The translations under genes were made by a program, and so were the position numbers. The notes beneath the pieces were generated by a model. It saw only the letters and a list, made by a program, of their open reading frames with translations. It was not told where the DNA came from and ran no database searches. A stretch of DNA of 64,000 bases from an uncultured Lachnospiraceae bacterium (GTDB taxonomy: Bacteria; Bacillota; Clostridia; Lachnospirales; Lachnospiraceae), in contig CAMWLG010000007.1 of assembly GCA_947175035.1 (NCBI GenBank), forward strand, positions 1 through 64,000, given 5' to 3'. Positions 41,680 through 49,497 of this stretch are shown here, in pieces. Each line of letters starts with the position of its first letter. Positions within the stretch are counted from its first letter, which is position 1.

Positions 41680-42330
41680 TTACAGTTCTCCCTTCTCGAA
41701 AGCCACTTTTACCTGTTCCAAATCATCATATTTGGCAACTATGACCTTCATTATCTCCTCGTCCGGCTGCCATAAATCTGGAATCATGATAGGTTTACAT
41801 CCTGCCCTATACGCAGATAACAAACCATTCTTAGAATCCTCTAATGCATAGCATTTTTGGGGTTCTGCGCCTATCATCTCACAGGCTTTCAAATAAATAT
41901 CCGGTGCGGGTTTTGAATTTTCAATCATATCACCACATACAATATCGAGAAAATAGTCGTTTATTCTGGCATCTTTTAAATGTTTTTCCACTTCCCAGCG
42001 GGGAGAAGATGATGCAACTACCATTTTGCACTGTTTGCTTTTTAAAAAGTCAAGCAAAATATACAATCCATGCTTTACTGGAACTGTATTCTCATCATAA
42101 TATTTTTTCAGAAATTCCTTTGTATATTTTCTTAACTCCTCTTGATTATACTTGTCACCAAATTCTTCCTTCCATATATTATAAGAAGCCACTATATTCA
42201 TGCCCAATGTCTTGTATACCATAAATCCGGCTTTTCCTATGCCAATTTTCTCTCCTGCGTAATCCCATGCTTTTATAAAAACTTTTTCGGTGTCAAACAT
42301 GAGTCCATCCATATCAAAAATAATATTCAT
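41680..42330 (-). CDS. HAD-superfamily hydrolase, beta-phosphoglucomutase-like
   Basis: A 216-residue HAD-IA enzyme. Motif I is FDMDGLMFDTE with nucleophile Asp6, motif II is VASSSPRWEVE near 103, Lys lies in NSKPAPDIYLKA near 139 and motif IV is LEDSKNGLLSAYRAG near 165. A four-helix cap follows motif I. The DMDGLMFDTE form resembles sugar-phosphate phosphatases and beta-phosphoglucomutase. It is translationally coupled to the NUDIX gene. Confidence 0.9.
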   Translation of the reverse strand: MNIIFDMDGLMFDTEKVFIKAWDYAGEKIGIGKAGFMVYKTLGMNIVASYNIWKEEFGDKYNQEELRKYTKEFLKKYYDENTVPVKHGLYILLDFLKSKQCKMVVASSSPRWEVEKHLKDARINDYFLDIVCGDMIENSKPAPDIYLKACEMIGAEPQKCYALEDSKNGLLSAYRAGCKPIMIPDLWQPDEEIMKVIVAKYDDLEQVKVAFEKGEL

Positions 42331-42700
42331 GTATTTTCATCTCCATTTTAATTAAATTGATATACCTGACATTTTTCATATTGTAACATAATAGCTGAAA
42401 TTTTGATATAAACTTTTCTGCTGTTTCCGACTGACGAAAATCTTATGAAAATATACTTTTCTTTTTGGCAAAAAGATGCTATAATGTCACCATCAAATCG
42501 AAAGACTTTTGTATGCACAAGGTCTTCTTTTCGGCGTTTCGCCGTATTCCCAAATATTTATTTTTATGTATTTGTTACTGTCAACCAATGTTTTTAAGCG
42601 TTTTGTGACATGCAAAGTGTCGGATAAATATAATAACAAATGCTATTAAAAAGTTTTGATAATTCCGAGGTGCTCGTGCAAAACGCGGAAAGGAAACTTT
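42331..42700 (+). promoter_or_regulatory. Promoter and leader before the second Rpn gene
   Basis: An extended -10, TGCTATAAT with TATAAT at 42480-42485, lacks a good -35. It would give a leader of about 210 bases with a GAAAGAC/GTCTTC hairpin and a GGCG/CGCC hairpin near 42495-42551. The part before 42470 is AT-rich intergenic sequence with no feature I recognise. Confidence 0.45.
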
Positions 42701-43594
42701 ATGACCAATTCACCAAAAACCGTTCATTTCTTGCCAGAGCTGGAGGCTGCCACAGGGAAATTTGACTTTCCCATGACCAACGATTACATGTTTCGCGCTG
42801 TCCTGCAGTCTAACAACAAGGCGCTCACCGGGCTGATCAGCTCCCTGCTCCATATCCCGCCAGAAGACATCTCCTCCGTGGAGGTCACGAACCCCATCAT
42901 CCTCGGAGACGCCTGCCAGGACAAGGAGATGCGCCTCGATATTAATGTGGCGCTGAACAACCATAGCCTGATCAACCTCGAGATGCAGGTGGATCGGAAG
43001 GACAACTGGACAGAACGCTCCCTAGCTTACCTGTGTGGTAACTTTAACAATCTGTCAGAAGGGCAGAATTACGAAGATATCCCGCCAGTGATACATATCG
43101 GCATCCTGGATTTTACCCTTTTTAAGGATGAACCTGAATTTTATGCCACTAACAAGCTCATAAATATTAGAACTCATAAAATCTATAGTGACAAATTCAC
43201 CCTCCATGTGTTAGAATTGAAACACACGGAACTGGCGACAGAGGAGGACAAGGCCTGGGGAATCGACCACTGGGCAAAACTCTTCAAGGCGACTATATGG
43301 GAGGAACTGAGAATGATAGCGCAGAACAACGAATACATGGCGGAAGCCGCCAACTCCATCTTCCGCATGAATGCGGACGACATGGCGCGGAAGCGCTGCC
43401 GTGACCGGGAGGAACATTACAGGGAACTAAGAGGGTTGAAGAAAAAGATTGAGGAGAAAGACGCACAGATCGAGGAGCAAGCCGTAAAGATTGAAGAGCT
43501 GGGTACCGAGAATGAGGAGCAGGCCTCAAAGATCGAAGAGCTAGCCGCAGAAATCGCCCGCCTGCAAAAGCAGTTAGAAAGTGGCAACAAGTGA
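42701..43594 (+). CDS. Rpn-family PD-(D/E)XK nuclease-like protein with coiled-coil tail
   Basis: A 297-residue protein of the Rpn/PDDEXK_2 family. The family start FDFPMTNDYMFRAVLQ is followed by RLDINVALNNHSLINLEMQV, which carries the conserved Asp and the Glu-x-Gln of the nuclease core. YLCGNFNNLSEGQNY and VIHIGILDF follow. Residues about 235-297 are a Glu/Gln/Lys coiled coil. It is only distantly like the Rpn protein at 38756. The ATG at 42701 has GGAAAGGAAAC upstream; a longer frame to 42656 is not supported. Confidence 0.84.
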   Translation: MTNSPKTVHFLPELEAATGKFDFPMTNDYMFRAVLQSNNKALTGLISSLLHIPPEDISSVEVTNPIILGDACQDKEMRLDINVALNNHSLINLEMQVDRKDNWTERSLAYLCGNFNNLSEGQNYEDIPPVIHIGILDFTLFKDEPEFYATNKLINIRTHKIYSDKFTLHVLELKHTELATEEDKAWGIDHWAKLFKATIWEELRMIAQNNEYMAEAANSIFRMNADDMARKRCRDREEHYRELRGLKKKIEEKDAQIEEQAVKIEELGTENEEQASKIEELAAEIARLQKQLESGNK

Positions 43595-43629
43595 TTTCAA
43601 CAACCCCAAATATCCCGCCTCTTCTCGAA

Positions 43630-45582
43630 TCATGTCTGCCCGCCTGCAAATTGTGTCATGTATAAATCATAATAATACCCTTTCTGTGTCAGCAGTTCCT
43701 CGTGGGTTCCGGTCTCTACCACCTTGCCCTTGTCCATTACCACGATTTTATCCGCATCCTGAACGGTGGATAATCTATGTGCAATGATGAGGCTGGTGCG
43801 GTTCTCCATCAGCTTCACCATGGCGTCCTGGATGCTTTTCTCCGTGCGGGTGTCCACAGAGGAGGTGGCTTCGTCGAGAATCAATATCTTCGGGTCTGCA
43901 AGCACTGCCCGGGCGATGGTGAGGAGCTGCCGCTGGCCTTGGGAGAGGTGCGCCCCTGCCTGAATCAGCATGGTCTGGTATTTGTCCGGAAGATGGCGGA
44001 TAAAGCGGTGAGAATTACTCATCTCGGCCGCATGGATGACCAGTTCTTCCGAAGCTTCAGGGTTGGCATATTTGATATTGTTTTCTACTGTATCTGTAAA
44101 GAGCACCGTGTCCTGCAGCACAATTGCCGTGTTACGGCGCAGGGCGTCACGTTTGATATCCTGGATATTCACCCCATCTATCAATATTTCCCCGGAGTCC
44201 ACGGGATAAAATCTCATGAGCAGATTGACCACTGTGGTCTTGCCGCTTCCGGTGGCCCCCACCAGAGCGATTTTCTGTCCCGGCTTTACCGTGAGCTGAA
44301 AGTCCTGAAGCACGGGAGTGCCGGGAATATAGGAGAAATTCACGTTGCGGAAGGTAATCTCGCCCTTCGTATTCTCCATGTCGCGGGTGCCGCTGTTGTC
44401 CTCGTCCGGCTGGTCCAGCAGCTCGAAAATGCGCTCCGCCCCTGCCACGGCGGTTTGAAGGCTTCCATAGAGCTGGGCAATCTCATTGATGGGGCGGGAA
44501 AACTGCTTGGCATAAATGATGAAGGCGGAGATGACTCCCACGGTGATCAGGCCTTTCAGGGCAAAGTACCCACCGAAGGCGGATACGATCACGAAGCCGA
44601 TATTGGAGATGCAGTTCATAAGGGGGCCCATGGATCCACCCAAAATCTCCGCGCGGATGCTGACCTTTGCCAGTTCATCCGAGGTCTTGTTGAACTCGTC
44701 AATGACATCCGCCTGTTTATTATAAGCCACAATGGACTTATAGCCGGTGATCATTTCCTCGGAGTGGCCGTTCAGTTGTCCCAGCACTTGGGAGCGCTTG
44801 CGGTACACCTTGCGCATGAGGGCGGACATTTTCTTGGTCACAAGCACTGTGATCACTACGGTCACCATAGTAATCAGTGTCAGCTGCCAGCAGTAATAGA
44901 ACATGAGCGCCACGGTGCCGATGATGGTCAGTATTCCCGCAAAGAGAGAGCCCAGACTTTGTGAGATAGAGGTAGAAATATTTTCCACATCATTGGTCAT
45001 CCGGCTCATGATGTCACCGTTAGAGTGGGTGTCCAGATAGGGAATGGACAGGTTGTCAATCTTTTTGAACAGATCATGGCGCATCTTCCGCACGATGCGT
45101 TGGCTTAAGTGGGCGGACACATAGGTCTGGGATAGGGTACAAAGGGTGCTGGTGAAATATACAACAAGCAATATGATCAGCACGGAGGAAAGCCCATCCC
45201 ATTGTCTGTCAAGAATCAGGTCAATGCCTTTGCCCTGCAGCGCGGGGGCTGCAAGCGCCGTCAATGTCACCATGATCACAGAGGCGAGCAATATGAGCAA
45301 AAGCAGCCTCTCTTCGCCCAGATATTTTGTCAGGCGCAGCAGGGTGTGGGAGGCGTCCTTTGGTTTCTCCACCACTTGCCCCATGCCGCTGGAAGCGCGC
45401 CTTCTGCCGCCGAAGTTGATGGGAGGCGGATTGCGCTTGAATTCCTGACTGCGGAATTGAAATGCCTCGCCGCCCTGTGCCTCAAAGCCTTCGGGCAGAG
45501 GGCGGTCGGGGGACGGCGAATGGATATCTTCTTGTAGATTGTTTTGGTTTGATGTGTTTGATTTTATTTTAAATGACTTCAT
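43630..45582 (-). CDS. ABC exporter half-transporter, catalytic subunit
   Basis: A 650-residue type IV ABC exporter. A Gln/Pro-rich cytoplasmic extension (about 1-75) precedes six membrane segments (about 90-390) and an ATPase domain. The Walker A is GATGSGKTT, the signature LSQGQRQLL and the Walker B ILILDEATSSVD with the catalytic Glu. It lies 22 bases after a second half-transporter gene whose Walker B is degenerate, so the two form a heterodimeric exporter of the BmrCD/LmrCD type. The substrate is unknown; drugs, lipids or peptides are possible. Confidence 0.92.
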   Translation of the reverse strand: MKSFKIKSNTSNQNNLQEDIHSPSPDRPLPEGFEAQGGEAFQFRSQEFKRNPPPINFGGRRRASSGMGQVVEKPKDASHTLLRLTKYLGEERLLLLILLASVIMVTLTALAAPALQGKGIDLILDRQWDGLSSVLIILLVVYFTSTLCTLSQTYVSAHLSQRIVRKMRHDLFKKIDNLSIPYLDTHSNGDIMSRMTNDVENISTSISQSLGSLFAGILTIIGTVALMFYYCWQLTLITMVTVVITVLVTKKMSALMRKVYRKRSQVLGQLNGHSEEMITGYKSIVAYNKQADVIDEFNKTSDELAKVSIRAEILGGSMGPLMNCISNIGFVIVSAFGGYFALKGLITVGVISAFIIYAKQFSRPINEIAQLYGSLQTAVAGAERIFELLDQPDEDNSGTRDMENTKGEITFRNVNFSYIPGTPVLQDFQLTVKPGQKIALVGATGSGKTTVVNLLMRFYPVDSGEILIDGVNIQDIKRDALRRNTAIVLQDTVLFTDTVENNIKYANPEASEELVIHAAEMSNSHRFIRHLPDKYQTMLIQAGAHLSQGQRQLLTIARAVLADPKILILDEATSSVDTRTEKSIQDAMVKLMENRTSLIIAHRLSTVQDADKIVVMDKGKVVETGTHEELLTQKGYYYDLYMTQFAGGQT

Positions 45583-45604
45583 TGTTTTTCCTTTTCTTCT
45601 GTAT

Positions 45605-47308
45605 CTATTGCTTTAGCTGTGAGGCATAAATATCTTGGTACACCGACGACTCTTGCAGCAGTTCTTCATGGGTGCCATATGCCACGATTCGCCCGCTGTC
45701 CAGCACGGCGATGCGGTCCGCGTTTTTGATGGAGGCGATTCGCTGTGCAATGATGACTTTGGTGGTGGAGGGGCACTCTCTTTCAAGGGCTTGATATAAA
45801 CGGCTCTCTGTTCGTAAATCCAGCGCGTTGGTGGTGTCGTCAAAGATTAGGATCTCCGCGTTTTTCAGAATAGAGCGGGAAATGGAAATGCGCTGTTTCT
45901 GACCGCCGGAGAGGGAATGACCGCCCTCTGTGACCATGGTGTAGTAGCCTTGTGCGGTGTGGCAGATGAAATCATCCGCCTGGGCAATCTCGGCGGCGCG
46001 CTTGATGTCCCAAGGGGTGGCTTCCGCTCTGCCCCATCGGATATTGGCCTCGATGGGCCTTGAGTAGAGCTCCGCCCGCTGCATGACGATCGCAATGCGC
46101 TCCCGAAGTCCCTGTACGGGATAGTCCTTTACATCCATGCCATCCACCAGCACTTGTCCCGCCGTCACGTCATAGAAACGGGGAATGAGGTTTACCAGCG
46201 TGGACTTACCGCTCCCCGTGGCGCCGATGATTCCAAGGGTCTCCCCTTTATGTATGGAAAGAGAAATATCCTCCAGAGCGTTTGTAGAATGCCCAGGGTA
46301 GGCGAAAGACACATGCCGAAATTCCAGCTCGCCCTTTGGCTCGGGGGGAGTGATCAGTCCGTCAGGAAGCCGATCTCCACAATTTAACACCTCGTTTACT
46401 CGGTCGGCGGATGCCTTTGCCCTGGTGAAGGTCTGGAAGATGTTCGCCATGAACGTGATACCGTGCAGAATCATGGACAGATAGGTGATGGCAGCCATGA
46501 TCTGCCCTGAGGTGATGCCGTCTGAAGTGCGCATGGTGTAACCGCCCACATAGAGTATCGTCACAATGCATAGATTTAATATAATGTTCATGCAGGGTGT
46601 CATGAAGGCCAGCAGTGATTGGACTCTTAGATTAATAGCGCAGAGTGCGTTGTTGGCCGTGTCAAAGCGCTGAAGCTCCTGTTCCTCACGCACATACGCC
46701 TTGACCACCCTCGCGCCAGCCGTGGTCTCCTGCAGACAGTTATTGACGCCGTCCAGTTTTTCCTGCACAATGCGAAAAAGGGGAGAGGCTTTTTTCAGGA
46801 AAAACACGACAAAAAACAGGATGAAAGGCAGGCCGCATGCCGCAACAAAAGCGAACTTGGGGGACTGCCGGTACAACATAAAGATACCGCCCGCGAACAT
46901 GAAGGAATTGCGCACCAGACCGCGGATTGACATGGTGACCATCTGTTGGATCTGGGTCACATCATTGACCAGTCTGGTCACGAGGGAGCCGGTGGAGAAC
47001 CGGTCAGTCTGCTCAAAGGATAGATTCATGATCTTGGCAAACAAATCCTTGCGCAAATCGTTTCCAAATTGTTGGGACGCCAGATTGGCAAAGACGCCGC
47101 AAAGAACGCCGCAAAAGCCCCCAAAAAGCACCAGAAGTATCATGCGGATGCCGACATGCAGCACCACGTCCAGGTTTTGTTTCAGCACACCCTCATCCAC
47201 AATGGTCGCCATCATATCTGGTTGGATCAAATCCATTGCGATCTCGCCCACCATAAAAAGCGGCCCAAGCAGGCAAAAAAGCCAGTATTTTTTTAAATAT
47301 TTCAGCAT
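45605..47308 (-). CDS. ABC exporter half-transporter, degenerate-site subunit
   Basis: A 567-residue ABC exporter subunit with six membrane segments and an ATPase domain. The Walker A (GATGSGKST) and the signature LSGGQKQRI are intact, but the Walker B ends in Asp instead of Glu (ILIFDDTTNALD). This feature marks the degenerate site of heterodimeric exporters. The start at 47308 has AAGAGGA upstream; an extra eight residues at 47332 are possible. The gene is first in the two-gene operon and has a promoter with an operator-like palindrome. Confidence 0.92.
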   Translation of the reverse strand: MLKYLKKYWLFCLLGPLFMVGEIAMDLIQPDMMATIVDEGVLKQNLDVVLHVGIRMILLVLFGGFCGVLCGVFANLASQQFGNDLRKDLFAKIMNLSFEQTDRFSTGSLVTRLVNDVTQIQQMVTMSIRGLVRNSFMFAGGIFMLYRQSPKFAFVAACGLPFILFFVVFFLKKASPLFRIVQEKLDGVNNCLQETTAGARVVKAYVREEQELQRFDTANNALCAINLRVQSLLAFMTPCMNIILNLCIVTILYVGGYTMRTSDGITSGQIMAAITYLSMILHGITFMANIFQTFTRAKASADRVNEVLNCGDRLPDGLITPPEPKGELEFRHVSFAYPGHSTNALEDISLSIHKGETLGIIGATGSGKSTLVNLIPRFYDVTAGQVLVDGMDVKDYPVQGLRERIAIVMQRAELYSRPIEANIRWGRAEATPWDIKRAAEIAQADDFICHTAQGYYTMVTEGGHSLSGGQKQRISISRSILKNAEILIFDDTTNALDLRTESRLYQALERECPSTTKVIIAQRIASIKNADRIAVLDSGRIVAYGTHEELLQESSVYQDIYASQLKQ

Positions 47309-47387
47309 GGGAATATCCTCTTGTTCCATCAAAATGTGTTCTTATGCGAACCAATGGCACATATTTCTTAAAGCTGCCATCGCTAAT

Positions 47388-47416
47388 ATTTTACAATATT
47401 TTGTAAGTCTGCGCAA
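47388..47416 (-). promoter_or_regulatory. ABC exporter promoter with operator-like palindrome
   Basis: On the minus strand TTGCGC (47411-47416), a 17-base spacer and TAAAAT (47388-47393). The palindrome TTACAA-TATT-TTGTAA (47391-47406) overlaps the -10. A MarR- or TetR-type repressor could bind here, but no regulator gene is adjacent. Confidence 0.5.
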
Positions 47417-47429
47417 ATAAATCATTTTT

Positions 47430-47649
47430 GTTCAGCCTTGCATCAAGTCACGCTGATGAATGGGTATTATTCCTATTCAGGCACGCTTCCGCTCTGTGAA
47501 AAACGTAACGGATGCTAAGCTCGTTCCTCGCTAAGCACCGACGTTTTTCAAAGGCCTTCATACGAACAATACCCATCCGTCAGCTGAGCGTGGCAGGGCA
47601 ATAACAGATAGTGGGACATACTAAACCAAATTGCTATTGCAGGCTGAAC
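47430..47649. repeat. Long inverted-repeat element, type 2, copy 2
   Basis: About 220 bases ending in GTTCAGCCTTGCA and TGCAGGCTGAAC, inverted repeats with one base of slippage and the same core as the ends of the 174-bp elements. The interior holds a long imperfect stem (GGGTATTATTC with GAACAATACCC) and GAAAAACGT/ACGTTTTTC. The core at 47469-47517 matches 27559-27607, including 18 identical bases. No coding frame of note is present. Confidence 0.75.
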
Positions 47650-47675
47650 TAATGTCAGATAGGTATACGGAAACA

Positions 47676-47748
47676 GGCTGGCATAGGTATATGTTCTACA
47701 AGCGACCCTTGAAAAACGTAGCGGCTAGAACATATACCTATGCCAGCC
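47676..47748. repeat. 23-bp perfect hairpin
   Basis: The sequence at 47676-47698 (starting GGCTGGCATAGG, ending GTTCTA) is repeated inverted without mismatch at 47726-47748. The 27-base loop contains GAAAAACGTAGCGG, close to the core of the neighbouring element. It is too long for an ordinary terminator and no T-run follows; it may be a deleted element or an RNase III-type target. Confidence 0.7.
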
Positions 47749-47808
47749 GTCCCTTATGTCTACTTCGTGAACATTTTTTATAAATTTTTTCCGCTTGGGG
47801 TGGCTTTT

Positions 47809-47836
47809 TTGTACAAAATCATATACAATATATATA
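47809..47836 (+). promoter_or_regulatory. Candidate promoter of the DUF4250 gene
   Basis: TTGTAC (47809-47814), a 16-base spacer and TATATA (47831-47836), about 50 bases before the start. Moderate match only. The stretch 47749-47808 shows nothing else. Confidence 0.4.
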
Positions 47837-47887
47837 AGCAAAAAATTTTGAAAAACATATCATGTGACAGAATGGAGCGTAGGTGGA

Positions 47888-48061
47888 ATGATACCCAAGG
47901 ATGCAGTGATGCTGCTCAGCTTTGTGAATTTGAAGTTGCGGGATTTTTATGGTAGCTTGGAGGAGTTGTGCGAGGATTTGGACGCGGATGCCAAGGATAT
48001 CACGGATAGGCTGGCTGCCATAGACTATCACTATGACGCGGAGAGAAATCAGTTTGTATGA
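47888..48061 (+). CDS. DUF4250 family small protein
   Basis: A 57-residue helical protein starting MIPKDAVMLLSFVNLKLRD, the DUF4250 pattern. No function is known; the fold may be a small helix-turn-helix. The ATG at 47888 has AGGTGG just before it. An overlapping frame ahead adds eight residues without similarity. It overlaps the ASKHA gene by up to 29 bases. Confidence 0.8.
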   Translation: MIPKDAVMLLSFVNLKLRDFYGSLEELCEDLDADAKDITDRLAAIDYHYDAERNQFV

Positions 48062-49406
48062 TCAATATTTATTGGGGCAGAACTTCAGAGGAACCAAATG
48101 CCAGATTTGCACAGGATGCGGCAGGTGTTTCTTTCTTGGTGGGACACAGGTGCAGACTGACCGGGGGGAAGCACTGTCGGAAGATGGCCGGCAAAATCTC
48201 CATGTTGTGACAACAAACGGTCTGGGGACTTCAGGATTCCTGATTCCAAGCGCGCCGATTCCAAGTGCTCATGGCGAGCGGCTGGTGACGGCGGATATCG
48301 GAACCACCACCATAGCAGTACAGCTCTATGATGACAAGGGTAATATCACGACAGATTATGCAGGGGTAAATCCCCAAGTGAGGTTTGGGGCGGATGTGCT
48401 TTCGCGCATACAGGCGGCAAGAGAACCGGAGACGGCGGAGACCATGCGCCGTGAGGTGCTGACGGAGCTGGAGGTGGCGGTGGAATGCTTTCGGGCATTT
48501 TTGCAGCCGGAAGAATCAATGCGCATGGTGTTGGCGGGCAACACTACTATGATTTATCTGCTGATGGGTTATGATCCCGCGGAACTGGGGCGGGCGCCTT
48601 TTGACGCGAGCCATTTGGCGGCGATAGAGACTGTGATAGGGGATGTTCCTTGTGTGATTTTCCCCGGGATTTCCGCTTTTGTGGGGGGAGATATCACGGC
48701 AGGTATGTACGCATGTGGGATGCAGGAGCGGCAGGAGCTGACATTGCTTGTGGATCTTGGAACCAACGGTGAGATGGTGCTTGGCAACAGAGACCGGAGG
48801 ATTGCATGTGCGACGGCGGCAGGGCCGGCGTTCGAGGGCGGAGTCAACAGGGGTGTCTGGGGCGCGGATATGATACATTTGCTGGCAAGACTAAAGCGCG
48901 AGGGCATCATGGATGAGACAGGACTTTTGGCGGATGCGTATTTTGAGGATGGCATTTTGATCGGAGATGTGCGGGTGACACAGGAGGCTATTCGGGCAAT
49001 CCAGTTGGCAAAGGGCGCCATCGGAGCGGGCATTCGCATATTGATGAAGGAATATGGCCTGCAGGAGGACTGGCAGGCGATTGACAGAGTGGTGCTGGCC
49101 GGCGGATTTGGTTATTATCTGAGGGCGGAGGACGCGGCAGAGGTTGGACTTTTGCCAAGGGAGCTTGAGACGAAGTGCTTGGCGGGTGGAAACACGGCAC
49201 TTGTGGGAGCGCTGCGGTTGGGCAGGGAACTTCTGACGCCGGGGACGGCGGAAGGGTGGAGACCTCCTGAGGACATCTGTGAGCGGTTGGGCGCCCGAGG
49301 GGTCGAAGTCTTGAATCTGGCAGAGCATCCGGATTTTGAGCAAATGTATTTTCAGTATATGAATTTTGATAACTGTTCAGAACCAAGCGAATTTATTGGA
49401 AAATGA
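48033..49406 (+). CDS. ASKHA-domain ATPase, RACo-like, without a ferredoxin domain
   Basis: A protein of up to 457 residues of the DUF4445 group, related to RACo, the ATP-dependent reductive activator of corrinoid proteins. The ASKHA fold starts near residue 85: ADIGTTTIAVQLYD, AGNTTMIYLLMG, FVGGDITAGM, LVDLGTNGEMVLG and VVLAGGFGYYL. The usual N-terminal 2Fe-2S domain is absent; only a short Cys cluster (CQICTGCGRC, near 24-33) precedes the ATPase. No corrinoid methyltransferase lies nearby. The ATG at 48033 has no ribosome binding site; a TTG at 48054 behind GGAGAG is an alternative start. Confidence 0.8.
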   Translation: MTRREISLYDQYLLGQNFRGTKCQICTGCGRCFFLGGTQVQTDRGEALSEDGRQNLHVVTTNGLGTSGFLIPSAPIPSAHGERLVTADIGTTTIAVQLYDDKGNITTDYAGVNPQVRFGADVLSRIQAAREPETAETMRREVLTELEVAVECFRAFLQPEESMRMVLAGNTTMIYLLMGYDPAELGRAPFDASHLAAIETVIGDVPCVIFPGISAFVGGDITAGMYACGMQERQELTLLVDLGTNGEMVLGNRDRRIACATAAGPAFEGGVNRGVWGADMIHLLARLKREGIMDETGLLADAYFEDGILIGDVRVTQEAIRAIQLAKGAIGAGIRILMKEYGLQEDWQAIDRVVLAGGFGYYLRAEDAAEVGLLPRELETKCLAGGNTALVGALRLGRELLTPGTAEGWRPPEDICERLGARGVEVLNLAEHPDFEQMYFQYMNFDNCSEPSEFIGK

Positions 49407-49497
49407 CGAATTTTAAATAAAGGTTTTGAGATAGTTTATGAATACAGACGAAGCGGGACGGGCATTGGGATCCGGCGGAATAAATGGAGGTTGGCAT

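Noticed and set aside
43777-44964. A 395-codon plus-strand frame opposite the ABC exporter gene
   Set aside because: The minus strand carries a complete ABC exporter with all motifs, and the plus frame shows no recognisable domain.
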